From assembly GCA_947579665.1 (NCBI GenBank), contig OX388347.1, forward strand, positions 21,444,562 through 21,508,561: 64,000 nt of DNA. The letters are read 5' to 3'. Position 1 is the first letter of the stretch, and the number at the start of each line of letters is the position of its first letter. Positions 47,550 through 56,720 of the stretch are shown piece after piece. The DNA comes from Sympetrum striolatum (lineage: Eukaryota > Arthropoda > Insecta > Odonata > Libellulidae). Below the pieces are notes generated by a model. The model did no database searches. It was not told the DNA's origin and was given only the letters and a program-made list of their open reading frames with translations. A program made the position numbers and the translations under genes.

Positions 47550-48256
47550 TATCAGTTAAATTTTGCATCCATCTATTATTCTAGTTATTTATTTATTTAT
47601 TTATTTGATTTACCCATTCTTACATATTTATTTTTTATTTACCACTATTAATATGTTTATTTATTTATTTCTCGCCTATTTTCCATCTAATACCCCGAAT
47701 CTATTATCCCTCTCCTTATCCAGAACTTCACCTGTTATCCTTTCAACTTCATCTCACCCATTAACGCAATTACCTTAAGAATCATCTTTATTCTTGTTAC
47801 ATAGAATACTGATTTTGGTGGAGAAACGTACGCACATAATCCTTTTACCAGCCTAAGTCTTCGGAGGATGGACGGGTTAACGACGCACTTCACCTCACTG
47901 CTGTTTTCGTGAGGACTTCTTTGGCCTGCTCCCCAATAAGGAAAGAAGACGGAAAATTGCAGACAGACGAATGTGACCGTGGACACATTCATAGAAGTGC
48001 ACGCTATTCAGCCTACTGAAGGGGTCGGCCGCGGGGAGCGAAGAGTCCAAGCAGGTGGTTGAATCCCCTGGGCGGACACTATCCCCGCGGAGCCCCGTCT
48101 CCTTGCTCCTGGAGGTTTACCGGCCTCACCCTGGAACTTTCATAGTGCCTTGCCTGATAACTCAAAATATCTGTGATATTGTGATTTTTTTTAGAAGAGA
48201 CTGTGACATGAATTAGAAGTAACTGTTTTTTTGTGTAAAAAATGTGATTACCGATC
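47550..48256 (+). promoter_or_regulatory. Retrotransposon 3' UTR with GC stem
   Basis: About 700 bp follow the ORF2 stop. It starts AT-rich, with ATTTATTTATTTATTTATTT at about 47,585, and turns GC-rich from about 47,990. A perfect 9-bp inverted pair CCGCGGGGA (48,029-48,037) / TCCCCGCGG (48,082-48,090) encloses 44 nt and could fold in the RNA. 3' UTR structures are used by many non-LTR reverse transcriptases to recognise their template; that role here is inference. AATAAA overlaps the start of the tail at 48,257. Confidence 0.6.
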
Positions 48257-48260
48257 AATA

Positions 48261-48293
<33 letters not shown>
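48257..48293 (+). repeat. (TAA)n tail of the retrotransposon
   Basis: About 12 TAA/AAT units directly follow GATCAATAAA and lead without a break into ACACAC. A trinucleotide tail in place of poly(A) is common among non-LTR elements. Confidence 0.85.

Positions 48294-48332
<39 letters not shown>
48294..48332 (+). repeat. (AC)n microsatellite, right half of the split array
   Basis: About 19 AC units between the TAA tail and ACATACACGCAGACATC. Same strand phase as the CA array at 41,404-41,600. Together they show that the element entered an AC/CA microsatellite. Confidence 0.85.
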
Positions 48333-48339
<7 letters not shown>

Positions 48340-48472
48340 CAGACATCATTCCGAAAATAGTCAAAACGTGTTCTAGGGACCCCAAAACATGTATTTCCGT
48401 TGAAATCTCGAAGTCGATTTTTTTCATGAAAACAATACTTTCTCTATACTTCGTATATGGAGAAAGTAAAAA
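48333..48472 (+). mobile_element. HINE-like repeat, 3' part of the interrupted copy
   Basis: It continues the repeat broken by the retrotransposon: CGTGTTCTAGGGACCCCAAA, then CATGTATTTCCGTTGAAATC, matching 32,612-32,665 in the other copy. It ends in a hairpin at 48,437-48,467 (ACTTTCTCTATA, 5-nt loop, TATATGGAGAAAGT). The right arm is the exact inverse of the 5' subterminal sequence at 40,570-40,583. Confidence 0.7.
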
Positions 48473-48610
48473 GGATGAATTATTGACGTAGACAGCAACC
48501 ATATCAATGTGCTTTTACTCAAGATATGAAGATTTTCCAGTCAAAGGACTTAGCATGATTTCAAAGATAGATCATTCATATTATGTTAAGTAAATTATAG
48601 GAAAACAAAC

Positions 48611-48804
48611 ACGGAGGTGCTGGAGATGGTTGGGGAGGAGAGGACTTTAATTGAAGTGATTAAGCATGGCATGAGAAAATGGGTGGGTCAAATATCGAGG
48701 GGAGAGGGTTTGCTAAAGACTGTAATTGAGATCAGAATTCAGGGGGAAAAAAAGAGGGGAGGACAGAGACGAAAGATGTTCGATGACATAAAGGGTGGGT
48801 TTAA
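48611..48804 (+). pseudogene. LINE ORF2 C-terminal remnant, part 1
   Basis: The frame reads through a C-terminal segment typical of arthropod non-LTR ORF2 proteins: GEERTL, then RKWVGQISRGEGLLK, then IQGEKKRGGQRR and FDDIKGG. It is broken at TTAA (48,801-48,804) by the 946-bp piggyBac-type element and resumes at 49,755. No RT domain remains upstream. It is a truncated, dead fragment; the clade is not assignable with confidence (RTE-like is possible). Confidence 0.7.
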
Positions 48805-49750
48805 CCCTTAGCGGCCACACCTCAGCCCGGCCACACGGGGTAACTCGTTACCCCACGCCCCTAGTTGTACAAATCATACGGCTACTTTATGACTATTTTA
48901 TTTTATGACACCGACTTCTAACCGGGTGCTTCATGTTTGTTGAACAGTTCTTCAACAATCCTAATGATTTTCATCGATCAATTTACAGATGGAGCTCTAG
49001 GAACTGGCCATATATGTGAGAACTCCAAAAAAACGACTTTTTTCAGAAAAAAATTCATTACTCCGCTATTTTTCAATATTAAAGTCTAAAATTTTAGGGT
49101 TGTACGCAAAAAATATATCACTACGCTAATAAATAACAGTATCCGCCGATTTTGCAAAAAGTATATTTATTTTGCAAAATTACTGTCGGGAAAAGGGGAA
49201 AAAATCACACATCATAAAATTAGCTTTTTTGGGCTTTTATTGGCTTCTAAATACATATTTACTTATGGAAAAGTGAAAAATATCATTTTCATGATATTAG
49301 ATCAAAACAAATTTATTGACCAGGACACATCATGCACAGTGGCAACCGATGTTCCTCGCAAGCCGGCATACCACAGGACGAACATCCAACCCATGTTTTT
49401 TATCCTTCTTTCTCTCGCACAGTAAGCAAAATAAATATTTTTCACTAGAATATTAAAAACTCACCTTTATTTTGTCGATTGACACCATGAACAAGTTGCT
49501 TGAAAAAAAAAAGATCTGACTCTAGCAACGGTTGCGGCCACACTGGGGTAGCTACTTACCCCACGCCGATAAATGGAACGCTCGAAGCGCCCCCACGCAT
49601 TTTTACTGGTTCCTATGTAATGGGATCACAAGTCACACTTGTCTACTACCGACAGATGTAGTTACTTGTATCAATTTAAAACGTTTTTGACCTCTAATTG
49701 CACATTTTTTGAGCCTGCGGTAACGAGCTACACCCAGTGACTGCTAAGGG
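48805..49750. mobile_element. piggyBac-type element (TTAA family), copy B, 946 bp
   Basis: It starts CCCTTAGCGGCCAC after TTAA (48,801-48,804) and ends inversely ..CTGCTAAGGG before TTAA (49,751-49,754). Terminal CCC/GGG and duplicated TTAA are the piggyBac signature. Subterminal sequences at both ends contain GTAGCTCGTTACC/GTAACTCGTTACC-type blocks in inverse orientation. A second GCGGCCACACTGGGGTAGCT..TTACCCCACGCC lies at about 49,531-49,566. The interior retains only a scrap of transposase on the minus strand. Excising the element plus one TTAA restores the reading frame of the host LINE fragment. Confidence 0.82.
49318..49430 (-). pseudogene. piggyBac transposase C-terminal Cys-rich remnant
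   Basis: On the minus strand the sequence reads C-L-L-C-E-R-K-K-D-K-K-H-G and, after a frameshift, S-C-G-M-P-A-C-E-E-H-R-L-P-L-C-M-M-C. The spacing of Cys pairs with a PLC..C ending matches the zinc-binding tail of piggyBac transposases (C-x2-C ... C-x2..4-C ... PLC-x2-C). Just upstream on the same strand is another CSWC. No DDD catalytic region remains. It supports the piggyBac assignment made from the termini. Confidence 0.5.
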
Positions 49751-49754
49751 TTAA

Positions 49755-49850
49755 CTATAAGGAAATGAAGGAGATGGGGTTTAATAGGGATTTTTGACTG
49801 TACATGAACCTACCGAAAGGTAGAACACTCACGTCGTCATATGAGTATTC
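49755..49850 (+). pseudogene. LINE ORF2 C-terminal remnant, part 2
   Basis: Continuation of the fragment at 48,611. Joined across one TTAA, the frame reads ..GGFNYKEMKEMGFNRDF and then a stop, followed by LPKGRTL-like residues. A YxEMKxxxxxR segment is the usual end of such LINE proteins. After this the sequence is no longer recognisable. Confidence 0.65.
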
Positions 49851-49855
49851 GATAA

Positions 49856-51721
49856 TTGAGTGAAGGGAATCCGAGCTGGCTGACGGAAATAGCAAGGGAA
49901 GGAAGATAGTTAGTGGGTCTGAAAGAAGCCCATTTGAGGTGGTTACATCTGCAAGGGTAACTTCCTTAGAGGGGTTGATGGTATACTTCGAATTGTGTTA
50001 ATATGTATAGGAAGAAGAGGTGGTCGGAGAGACAGATCAAAGCCGTGTGGATGGAGGAAAGGCGAGAGAGCGTGAATTAATATCTGTTACTGAAACTTAG
50101 AATCTCATACTGTCTGAGAAGCTCAGAATTCTCCTCCAAATATACAAACCCAGTAAGGAGCTTTCGATTGTATGAAAGAGTGTGTATGCACAATGAGTCT
50201 ATTTCCCTAAACGGTTATTGTCGCGTATCGTTCGTGGAAAATTGATTTTCTTGAAACGACCGTTATTGCTATCTATTTCCTTGATTTTCCTCCATGTATC
50301 AGATCGAACCATTAAATAGTGAGAACGCATAGCATTGCACATTTTAATCGCAAATCGAACTTGTCAATTATTACATTTATTTGCGAAAAAACGTAGTTTA
50401 AATGTAAATATGGATAGCTATTGTAATTTCACCGAGAAGATGGTAGAACAACATAATATCAAAGATTGATAGGGTAAAGTACGATCGAAAAATTAATGTA
50501 CTCGTATTAAATGAAAAGAGTTAAAAGCTGCTGAAAAATATGGTATTAAAAATTATTGAATCGTGTTTGAAGCAAACAACGTTTACTACGTATATAGAAA
50601 AGTGCATCAATGAAAGCTAATTATTTTTAGCAGTAATTCCCGTAAATAAAAATGTGAAAGTAATATGAAATATATGTATTTTTATGGAAATATATGTATG
50701 GAAAAATTATTTGTACCTTTCGTAACTTTTTTAAAACGATTCCTCACTTTTTGAGTACACCTAAGTATCAAAATGTATATAATTTGAAGTTGATTTCAAT
50801 TAATTCAAATGATTGACTGCTTATAAATTAATATAGAGGTTATGCGGCAGGATTATGCAATTTCAAAATCAAGAAATTAGCATATTTTTGAAGCGGCAAT
50901 CCGTAATTTAATACATAATTTAGTTTGGTCATTTCCGTGGTATAATTCTTCCTGGGAACGGAGCAATCATCCGCAGATTTGAATTTACTAATTACTTTTG
51001 CAGTTATATTTCGCAGAATTTCAGGCTGTTTAATCGTGAATTTCGCAACTTTATGACGCAATTACGGCTGCAGATAGTTAAATAACGCAAGGGATAATCT
51101 TCGTGATTTTAATTAATCGAGACTGCTCGTTTCATGGCCTCTTCACTCAGAAAAAATGAAAATTTTTTGAGCGAAATGTTATTTTTTCCACGGAGCTTTC
51201 ACCTTTACCGTCGGAAGAAGCGTAAAAATTTCCGCTTCGGATTTGTTTCTGGGGAATGATAAAGGATAAGCCGTTATCATCGAATGAAATTCGCCATTCG
51301 TGAAATCGCATTACGTGATCTTTATGGATCCCTTCTGAGGCCAAACGATTATGTTTCGTTTTTGGAAAATGCCCACCAGGGAACGCGGAAGTAACCTTTT
51401 ACGAGGCCCGCGAGATAAACCTGAAATCATCGTTGGAAGTGTTAAACCACGCTCCTTGGAAAATATACCCTCGCTTCAGTTACCGATTTTTCTCTGTTGT
51501 GCATCCCTCTCTCCTTTCCCTCTCTTTCTAAACTGGATAAAGTGACTATATTTTGAAAGTTTTTGGCTGTTATTTCATAGTAAATACAGTTACCATTGCA
51601 TAGCAACCAAACTTATCCAAAACCCAGTGGGGATGTAATATAAAATATGTATTCTCCATTGGAGATTCTCATGAAGCCTCTTACATTCCGGCTACGTACA
51701 TTTTACCTTGTTAAAAGCATA
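49856..51721. other. Non-coding stretch
   Basis: No gene recognised. A GC-elevated patch at about 51,120-51,540 carries short open frames on both strands without family resemblance. The rest is A/T-rich. Confidence 0.5.
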
Positions 51722-51723
51722 TA

Positions 51724-52209
51724 CAGTGGTACCTTGGTTAACGACGGCCTTAGTTAACGACGGACTTGGTTAACGACGAGTTGCTGTAACCAAAAAAATA
51801 TCTTGGGTAATGACGTAGGATTTGGCTTACGACGCCTCGTCGATTGGTCTTTCCGGAGTCTCATGTTTTTCAACACGTCTATTTATAATCACTATATTAT
51901 AAACTAATATTTGGTGTACGTTATGATGTTACATCATAAAAACATACTAAATAGCAGCTAGCGGAGAGTATTAAAAATTGTTCAATAGATTTTAGCTAAT
52001 TCACATAGGCACATGTTGTCTCACCGGAGTTAAATCGGTAAATATTATAAGTTTTGCTTCCAATAACTGGGGTGCGTCCTCGACGCAGGGAAATACGATA
52101 ATCCATTACCATTATTATACCTGTGGAAAATCGCGCGTTGAATAACGACGGTTTTGGTTAACGACGATTATCCTGGAACGGATTAGCGTCGTTAACCAAG
52201 GTACCACTG
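51724..52209. mobile_element. pogo/Tigger-like MITE, 486 bp
   Basis: A perfect 23-bp terminal inverted repeat starts CAGTGGTACCTTGG and is flanked by TA on both sides (51,722-51,723 and 52,210-52,211), the duplication made by Tc1/mariner/pogo elements. TTGGTTAACGACGG-like motifs repeat three times inside the left end and again near the right end. A TCCTGGAACGGATTAGCG segment next to the right terminus resembles Tigger-type ends. No transposase frame, so it is non-autonomous. Confidence 0.85.
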
Positions 52210-52250
52210 TATAACCTTTTAATGCCCTTTTTATGTCGCATGGTGCAATG

Positions 52251-52738
52251 CAGGGTGTCCGGGTTAAACATATAATTATACAAAAGGTATTTATTAATAT
52301 ATATTAATATTTATTTGCGGTTTGCTTCTACAAGTATGGTAACTCAAAATGTTTTCCATGTTTACTTGATCATGGCGCACCATGATATTTTGCAGTAATT
52401 GTGAGGGATTTCTTGGATAATGAGTTCACAAATTACTTGATTGGGAGAGGTAGTCCATCGATTGCTTGGTCCCCTAGAAACCCAGACATGAGGCCACTTG
52501 ATTTTTTTATGTGGGTGTTTATCAAGAATCAAGTGTACCAGACAACAGTTATCATTATCTACCAAAACTGCGCCATCGAATTCCTGCATTTATTTCAAAT
52601 GTTACGTCTGCAATGCTGCAAAACACTTGGAGAGAGTAAAATACAGATCAGATGTCTTTCTGCCGCTAATTCTGTACATATAGAGTTATCTCAAGTTATT
52701 AAATTATCTATTATTATATGTTCAACCCGGAAACCCTG
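52251..52738 (+). mobile_element. Decayed mariner-like element with inverted termini
   Basis: The left end CAGGGTGTCCGGGTTAAACA.. and the right end (inverse CAGGGTTTCCGGGTTGAACA..) match at about 24 of 27 positions and enclose a 488-bp internally deleted copy. TA follows the right end; the left flank reads TG, so the TA duplication is imperfect. A transposase fragment lies inside, in plus orientation. It lies only 40 bp from the pogo-like MITE. Confidence 0.75.
52365..52520 (+). pseudogene. mariner-type transposase fragment
   Basis: After a DHGAPPHY-like stretch (frame-disrupted at about 52,370-52,395), the open frame reads VRDFLDNEF, then IGRGSPSIAWSPRNPDMRPLDFFMW and VYQTT. An IGRGGP.AWPPRSPDL.PLDFFLWG-type block is the catalytic-core end of a mariner-like DDE transposase family common in arthropods. 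The rest of the transposase is deleted or scrambled. Dead copy. Confidence 0.7.
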
Positions 52739-52739
52739 T

Positions 52740-53664
52740 ATAAACATCTAAAATGTGTTGGAATTTATTAATATGCGAGGAGCGATAGAAAATAAGTCCT
52801 ACACTTAGAAAATACATCTCGATCTCCTTAAATTCGGTATGATTTGGAGATGATGGTGACGGAGGAGTTCTTACATAACTCTGATCTCATGTCGGTTAAT
52901 ATTTCTCCATTGCCGCTCGTTTCCGTTGGTGAGAAGTAATGCTTATCCTCCACAGATGTTTGTAAATCCCTGGTACGTCCCGAGGTTTATGAGAACTTAA
53001 CTGCAGCGATGCTGGACTCAGTGACCTCTCTCAACTCGGTATAAAAGGAATTACTGTATTTTACTTGAATAAATCAGGTTCCGAGTTCAAATCCTTGCCT
53101 ATTAACTGGTTTTAGAATTAATGCTTATGTAACGAAAAGTTATATTTCCCTCTACCAACTCAGTTTCCGAATGTGGTAACTCGTGAAACAATAAAAAGAT
53201 AACATAATAATAACTTAATAAATAGAAACAATATGCATATATTAACACTCAATTAGAGCTGTATAAACTGTAGAATTGTGAAATTTTCTCTTTATTTTTA
53301 TATACTTATCGATGTTGTAAATAAAATTCTCCCTTCTTTATCATAGTATCGTAATAAAAATATTTTCTCGCCTGTTTCCTATCCTTATTTACTGCTAATG
53401 TCTACGTTTTATGTAATATGTACTATGTACTGGGTGTATGGTATTTATGCCCTGAAATAGGTATACCTAGATCTGTGTATTATCGTTTTGTACTGTTGTG
53501 AATTTATCAACATATTTCAATTTTATTATTTTATGTTCTTTTGTAAATGGACAGCACTTATTTGAATGCCAACGTGACTATGCTTAATGATGTATAACAT
53601 ATACGTAGCTATTGATAGCTCATTTATAAAATTTAATCATTTTTCTTACCACCTTTTAGTTATG
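52740..53664. other. Non-coding stretch
   Basis: No gene recognised. GGTTCCGAGTTCAAATCC at about 53,079-53,096 is a weak B-box-like sequence that may mark a SINE remnant. The rest is A/T-rich. Confidence 0.5.
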
Positions 53665-53900
53665 ACTATCGGTAGGTTTGCGCAGGTTTTTCACACCCCT
53701 CTCTTTGTGGGTGTTTTCCTATAACGGATAAATTCTTTTCTTAAAAATATCTTAGGTTTTCTTACATACTCAATTCCTCTCATATCTTTTTCATACAATC
53801 TCTTTAAATTGATTATTTATATATTGTATGACTATTGGTTAGACGGCAGAGGAGACTTTTAGTCTCAATCTCGCGCGAATAAAGACGTTTTATTATTGGT
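53665..53900 (+). mobile_element. 3' end of a retroelement, copy 2
   Basis: Second copy of the segment at 14,050-14,327. It begins CGGTAGGTTTGCGCAGG, shares TTTCACACCCCTCTCTTTGT and GGGTGTTTTCCT, and ends GCAGAGGAGACTTTTAGTCT, then CAATCTCGCGCGAATAAAG. No trinucleotide tail here; TTTTATTATTGG follows. The middle differs in sequence from copy 1. Confidence 0.6.
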
Positions 53901-54157
53901 TGGTAATTTAGGGTTAGTCATTTTCAGTGGTTTTTAGGGGGTATTTTTTATTACAGAATAGCCTCATCTTTTGCTGCGCTAGGAAAAGTTCGTTTTAACT
54001 CGCTCTATCAGCGAAATATTTTTCCAGTAACCTAGATTTCAAAATGAGAAAACCCTCCCATACTGTCAAATTTCGTTGATTGAAGGTACATGTACAGTAC
54101 AGGTATGATTCTATCTTAAAAACTGTGGCAAATTTAAAGAAACAATATTTGGAATAC

Positions 54158-54182
54158 CATATATATATATATATATATACAT
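54158..54182. repeat. Short (AT)n tract
   Basis: About 12 AT dinucleotides followed by acatatagtatatg. Confidence 0.8.
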
Positions 54183-54225
54183 ATAGTATATGTACAACGA
54201 ATCAGAATCAAACGTATTTTCTTAG

Positions 54226-54338
54226 TATAAGGAAAGGGTTGAGGTGACTTTGCACATAAGGGCGTGCACCCAGGAAAATTCCCAAGGAAAAACGGACTTG
54301 AAAAAAAACTTTGACTTGTTCTGGCCGGGTAGCCGAGC
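54226..54338 (-). mobile_element. 5'-truncated tRNA-derived SINE with 10-bp TSD
   Basis: On the minus strand it begins CTCGGCTACCCGGCCAGAAC and continues with TTTTTTTTCAAGTCCG, CCTTGGGAATTTTCCTGGGT and GCACG. It ends AACCCTTTCCTTATA. The 3' part matches the right half of the element at 57,732-57,913. The 10-bp string ATTTTCTTAG flanks it on both sides (54,216-54,225 and 54,339-54,348), so the boundaries are firm. Only the outer end of the tRNA T-arm/acceptor region remains. Confidence 0.75.
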
Positions 54339-54804
54339 ATTTTCTTAGATAAGACTGTCCAAAAGAATTACATATTCTGGAATGAATAAAACTTGACAGA
54401 TAATGAATGAGAATAACATCAAATGCTTGAATAAGGCATAACAATTTTGAATATTGGAATGGACTGGAAAACAATATTGGAATGGAACCCTAGAATAGTA
54501 GATTGAACACACAATATAAGTCTTTATTTTGAGCAGCAGTAACTACACACAATTGATATTAGTAAAATTTTCCAAAGGCATCAAAATAGAAACAGTAATA
54601 AAATTCATCCCAAATTACACAGGCCTGCGATGAAAAAAAAACAAGCAAAGTAAAAACTGATTCTTATGAATTTTGATGTGCTGATTTCAGAAAAAATAGT
54701 GAAAAAATTCCATCACATCACGTTTTCTTGTAATTTTCAATTACAATAATTCGCGTTCAACACACGAATAGCATAGCTTCAAGGGGCTGAGTAAATTTGC
54801 CTGA

Positions 54805-56156
54805 CGACTTTTGCTATTTGTATGGCGAATACATACTCAAAGGTGCACAAAGAAATATTACGAATCACGTCAAATAACTATATTTAGCATATTTTGGTGT
54901 CAAACTAGGAGATCAAGACAAATCATGAGCACCCCATAATGTGTGTTTACAATTTCTTCATGATTTGGGACTTTGGTTTGGAGGAAAGAAAGAAGCCTTA
55001 AAATTTGGAATTCCAATGGTATGAAGGGAGCCATCGAACCAGCGTGATGATTGTTATTTTTGTTCCTGCGAAATCCGTGGTTACAATAGAAAAATAGAAA
55101 AAACATTTCGTATCCGGAAATCATTCCATCGGCCATACGCCCGGTGCCTCATGGACCTGACATTCCAGTGCCTATTCCACTAAAAGAACTGACACTTTCG
55201 TACTCGGATTCAGAAACAGCCGAAACCCAGGAATCAGATTCCGAGTACCAGCGATGCACCTCAACCATTCACTAAGTCGGAACTCAATGATCTGACGCGA
55301 GATCTAGATATGTCGAAAGAAGCAGCTGAATTGTTTGGTTCCAGGTTGAAGGAAAAAAATTTATTATCCAAAGGTGTCTATTTATACTGGTACAGGAACC
55401 GTGAAAAAGAATTCTTGAAATACTTTGAGGAAAAAGATGACCTAGTTTATTATGCTGACGTTCCAGGACTGATGGGCCAATTTAAAATCACGTATCATAA
55501 AAAAGATTGGAGGCTACTCATAGACTTTTCTTAAAGGAGTCTTAAAGCTGTCCTTCATCACGGAAGTCAATATGCATCTGTGCCAATTGGCTGTGATATG
55601 TGCAAATCTGTGCAATGGCTCTGTGCATCTGAAAGAACGTTATGAAAATCTTTTACTAATTCTCAACAAAGTAAAGTATGCAGACCATGACTGGAATGTT
55701 TGTAGCAATATGAAAGTTATATCAATGCTTCTTGGGCAACAAGGAGGATACACTAAGTATCTTGTTTTCTACGTGAGTGGGATATTCGTGACAGAGCTGA
55801 GCAATGGGTTAGAAAAGATTGGCCAAAAAGACAAGTTCTTGAACCTGGGACCAAAAATGTGATCAGAAACAGTTTAACCATATCCAAAAAACGTGCTGTT
55901 GCCTCCTTTGCAAATCAAGTTAGGATTGATGAAGCAATTTGTAAAGGCACTACCGAAGGATGGCAACTGTTTTAAGTACCTTTGCAAAAAGTTTTCAACG
56001 CTGTCGGATGCCAAACTGAAAGAAGATGTTTTCACTGGCCCAGATATCTGAAAGGTCATGAAGGATACAGAGTTCGAATGAAGCATGACACAGAGTGAAA
56101 AGGCGGTCTAGATTGTATTTAAGGAAGTCATAAATAAATTCCTGGGCACTCACAAG
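54805..56156 (+). pseudogene. Decayed member of an uncharacterised arthropod protein family, part 1
   Basis: Across several frames I recognise the conserved blocks of a multi-copy arthropod protein of unknown function: CYLYGEYILK near 54,812, GVKLGDQDKS near 54,890, CYFCSCEIRGYNRKNR near 55,050, SELNDLTRDLDMSKEAAELF near 55,277, KDDLVYYADVPGL near 55,434 and WRLLIDFS near 55,509. Then come VLHHGSQYASVPIG, VHLKERYENLL, LLGQQGGYTKY near 55,730, LGLMKQFVKALPKDGNCFKY near 55,925 and FTGPDI near 56,033. At least three frameshifts and several stops separate them. The whole-length intronless arrangement suggests a transposon-borne or retrocopied gene. The frame is split at 56,156 by a hAT-type MITE. 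The molecular role of the family is unknown to me. Confidence 0.7.
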
Positions 56157-56404
56157 CAGGGACGGATCTAGAAAAAAATTTTGGGGGGGGTCCGATCGAA
56201 AATTTTAAAAATAAAAGATATTTCGGCTTTCACAAAACGTGACGCTAGAATTTTGTTAGACAAACTCGAATTTTTTCGCTTGTAATTGCTTATTAAATTG
56301 TGTGTTTATTTGCGTTAATTGAGTTTCATTTTCGAAAAATAGGCACAAGTGATATTTCGGTAGGGGTCCGTACCCCCAGGACCACCCCCCTGGATCGGTC
56401 CCTG
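56157..56404. mobile_element. hAT-type MITE, 248 bp, inside the pseudogene
   Basis: The left end CAGGGACGGATCTAG and the right end (inverse CAGGGACCGATCCAG) form terminal inverted repeats. The flanks CTCACAAG (56,149-56,156) and CTCAAAAG (56,405-56,412) are an 8-bp duplication with one change, the size made by hAT transposases. A G8 run lies near the left end and C-runs near the right. Removing the element plus one duplication restores the pseudogene frame (L-G-T-H-K-D-P-N-F-E). No transposase. Confidence 0.82.
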
Positions 56405-56720
56405 CTCAAAAGGATCCTAATTTCGAGGCGATTGTTGAAAACATGCTAGAGAAGTTGGGTTGTTCCATGAGTGTAAAAATACATTTTCTACATTCCCTCT
56501 TAGACTTCTTTCCAAACAACTTAGGCGCAATGAGCGAAGAACAAGTCGAATGGTTCCATCAGTATGTCAAAAACATGGATCGCATATACCAAGGAAGATG
56601 GAATTAAAATATACTTGCTGACTACTGTTGAATGTTAACCAGAGATGATTTCGTAGGTAAATACACAAAACAAACAGCTAGGAGAAATTTTAAAGGAAAA
56701 AGTAGCAGTAAATGAGTAAA
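56405..56720 (+). pseudogene. Decayed member of an uncharacterised arthropod protein family, part 2
   Basis: Continuation after the hAT-type MITE: DPNFE, then CSMSVKIHFLHSLLDFFPNN, LGAMSEEQVEWFHQYVKNM, YQGRW, LADYC and TRDDFVGKYTKQTARRNFKG. These are the C-terminal blocks of the same family, normally followed by a short basic tail, which ends here near 56,715. Stops and at least one frameshift remain. The family usually reads EEQGERFHQD here, so EEQVEWFHQY shows decay of conserved residues. Confidence 0.7.

Noticed and set aside
48079..48502. Open frames with poly-Asn, poly-Tyr or poly-Leu and Cys-Val runs
   Set aside because: Translations of the (TAA)n tail and (AC)n array at the retrotransposon 3' end.
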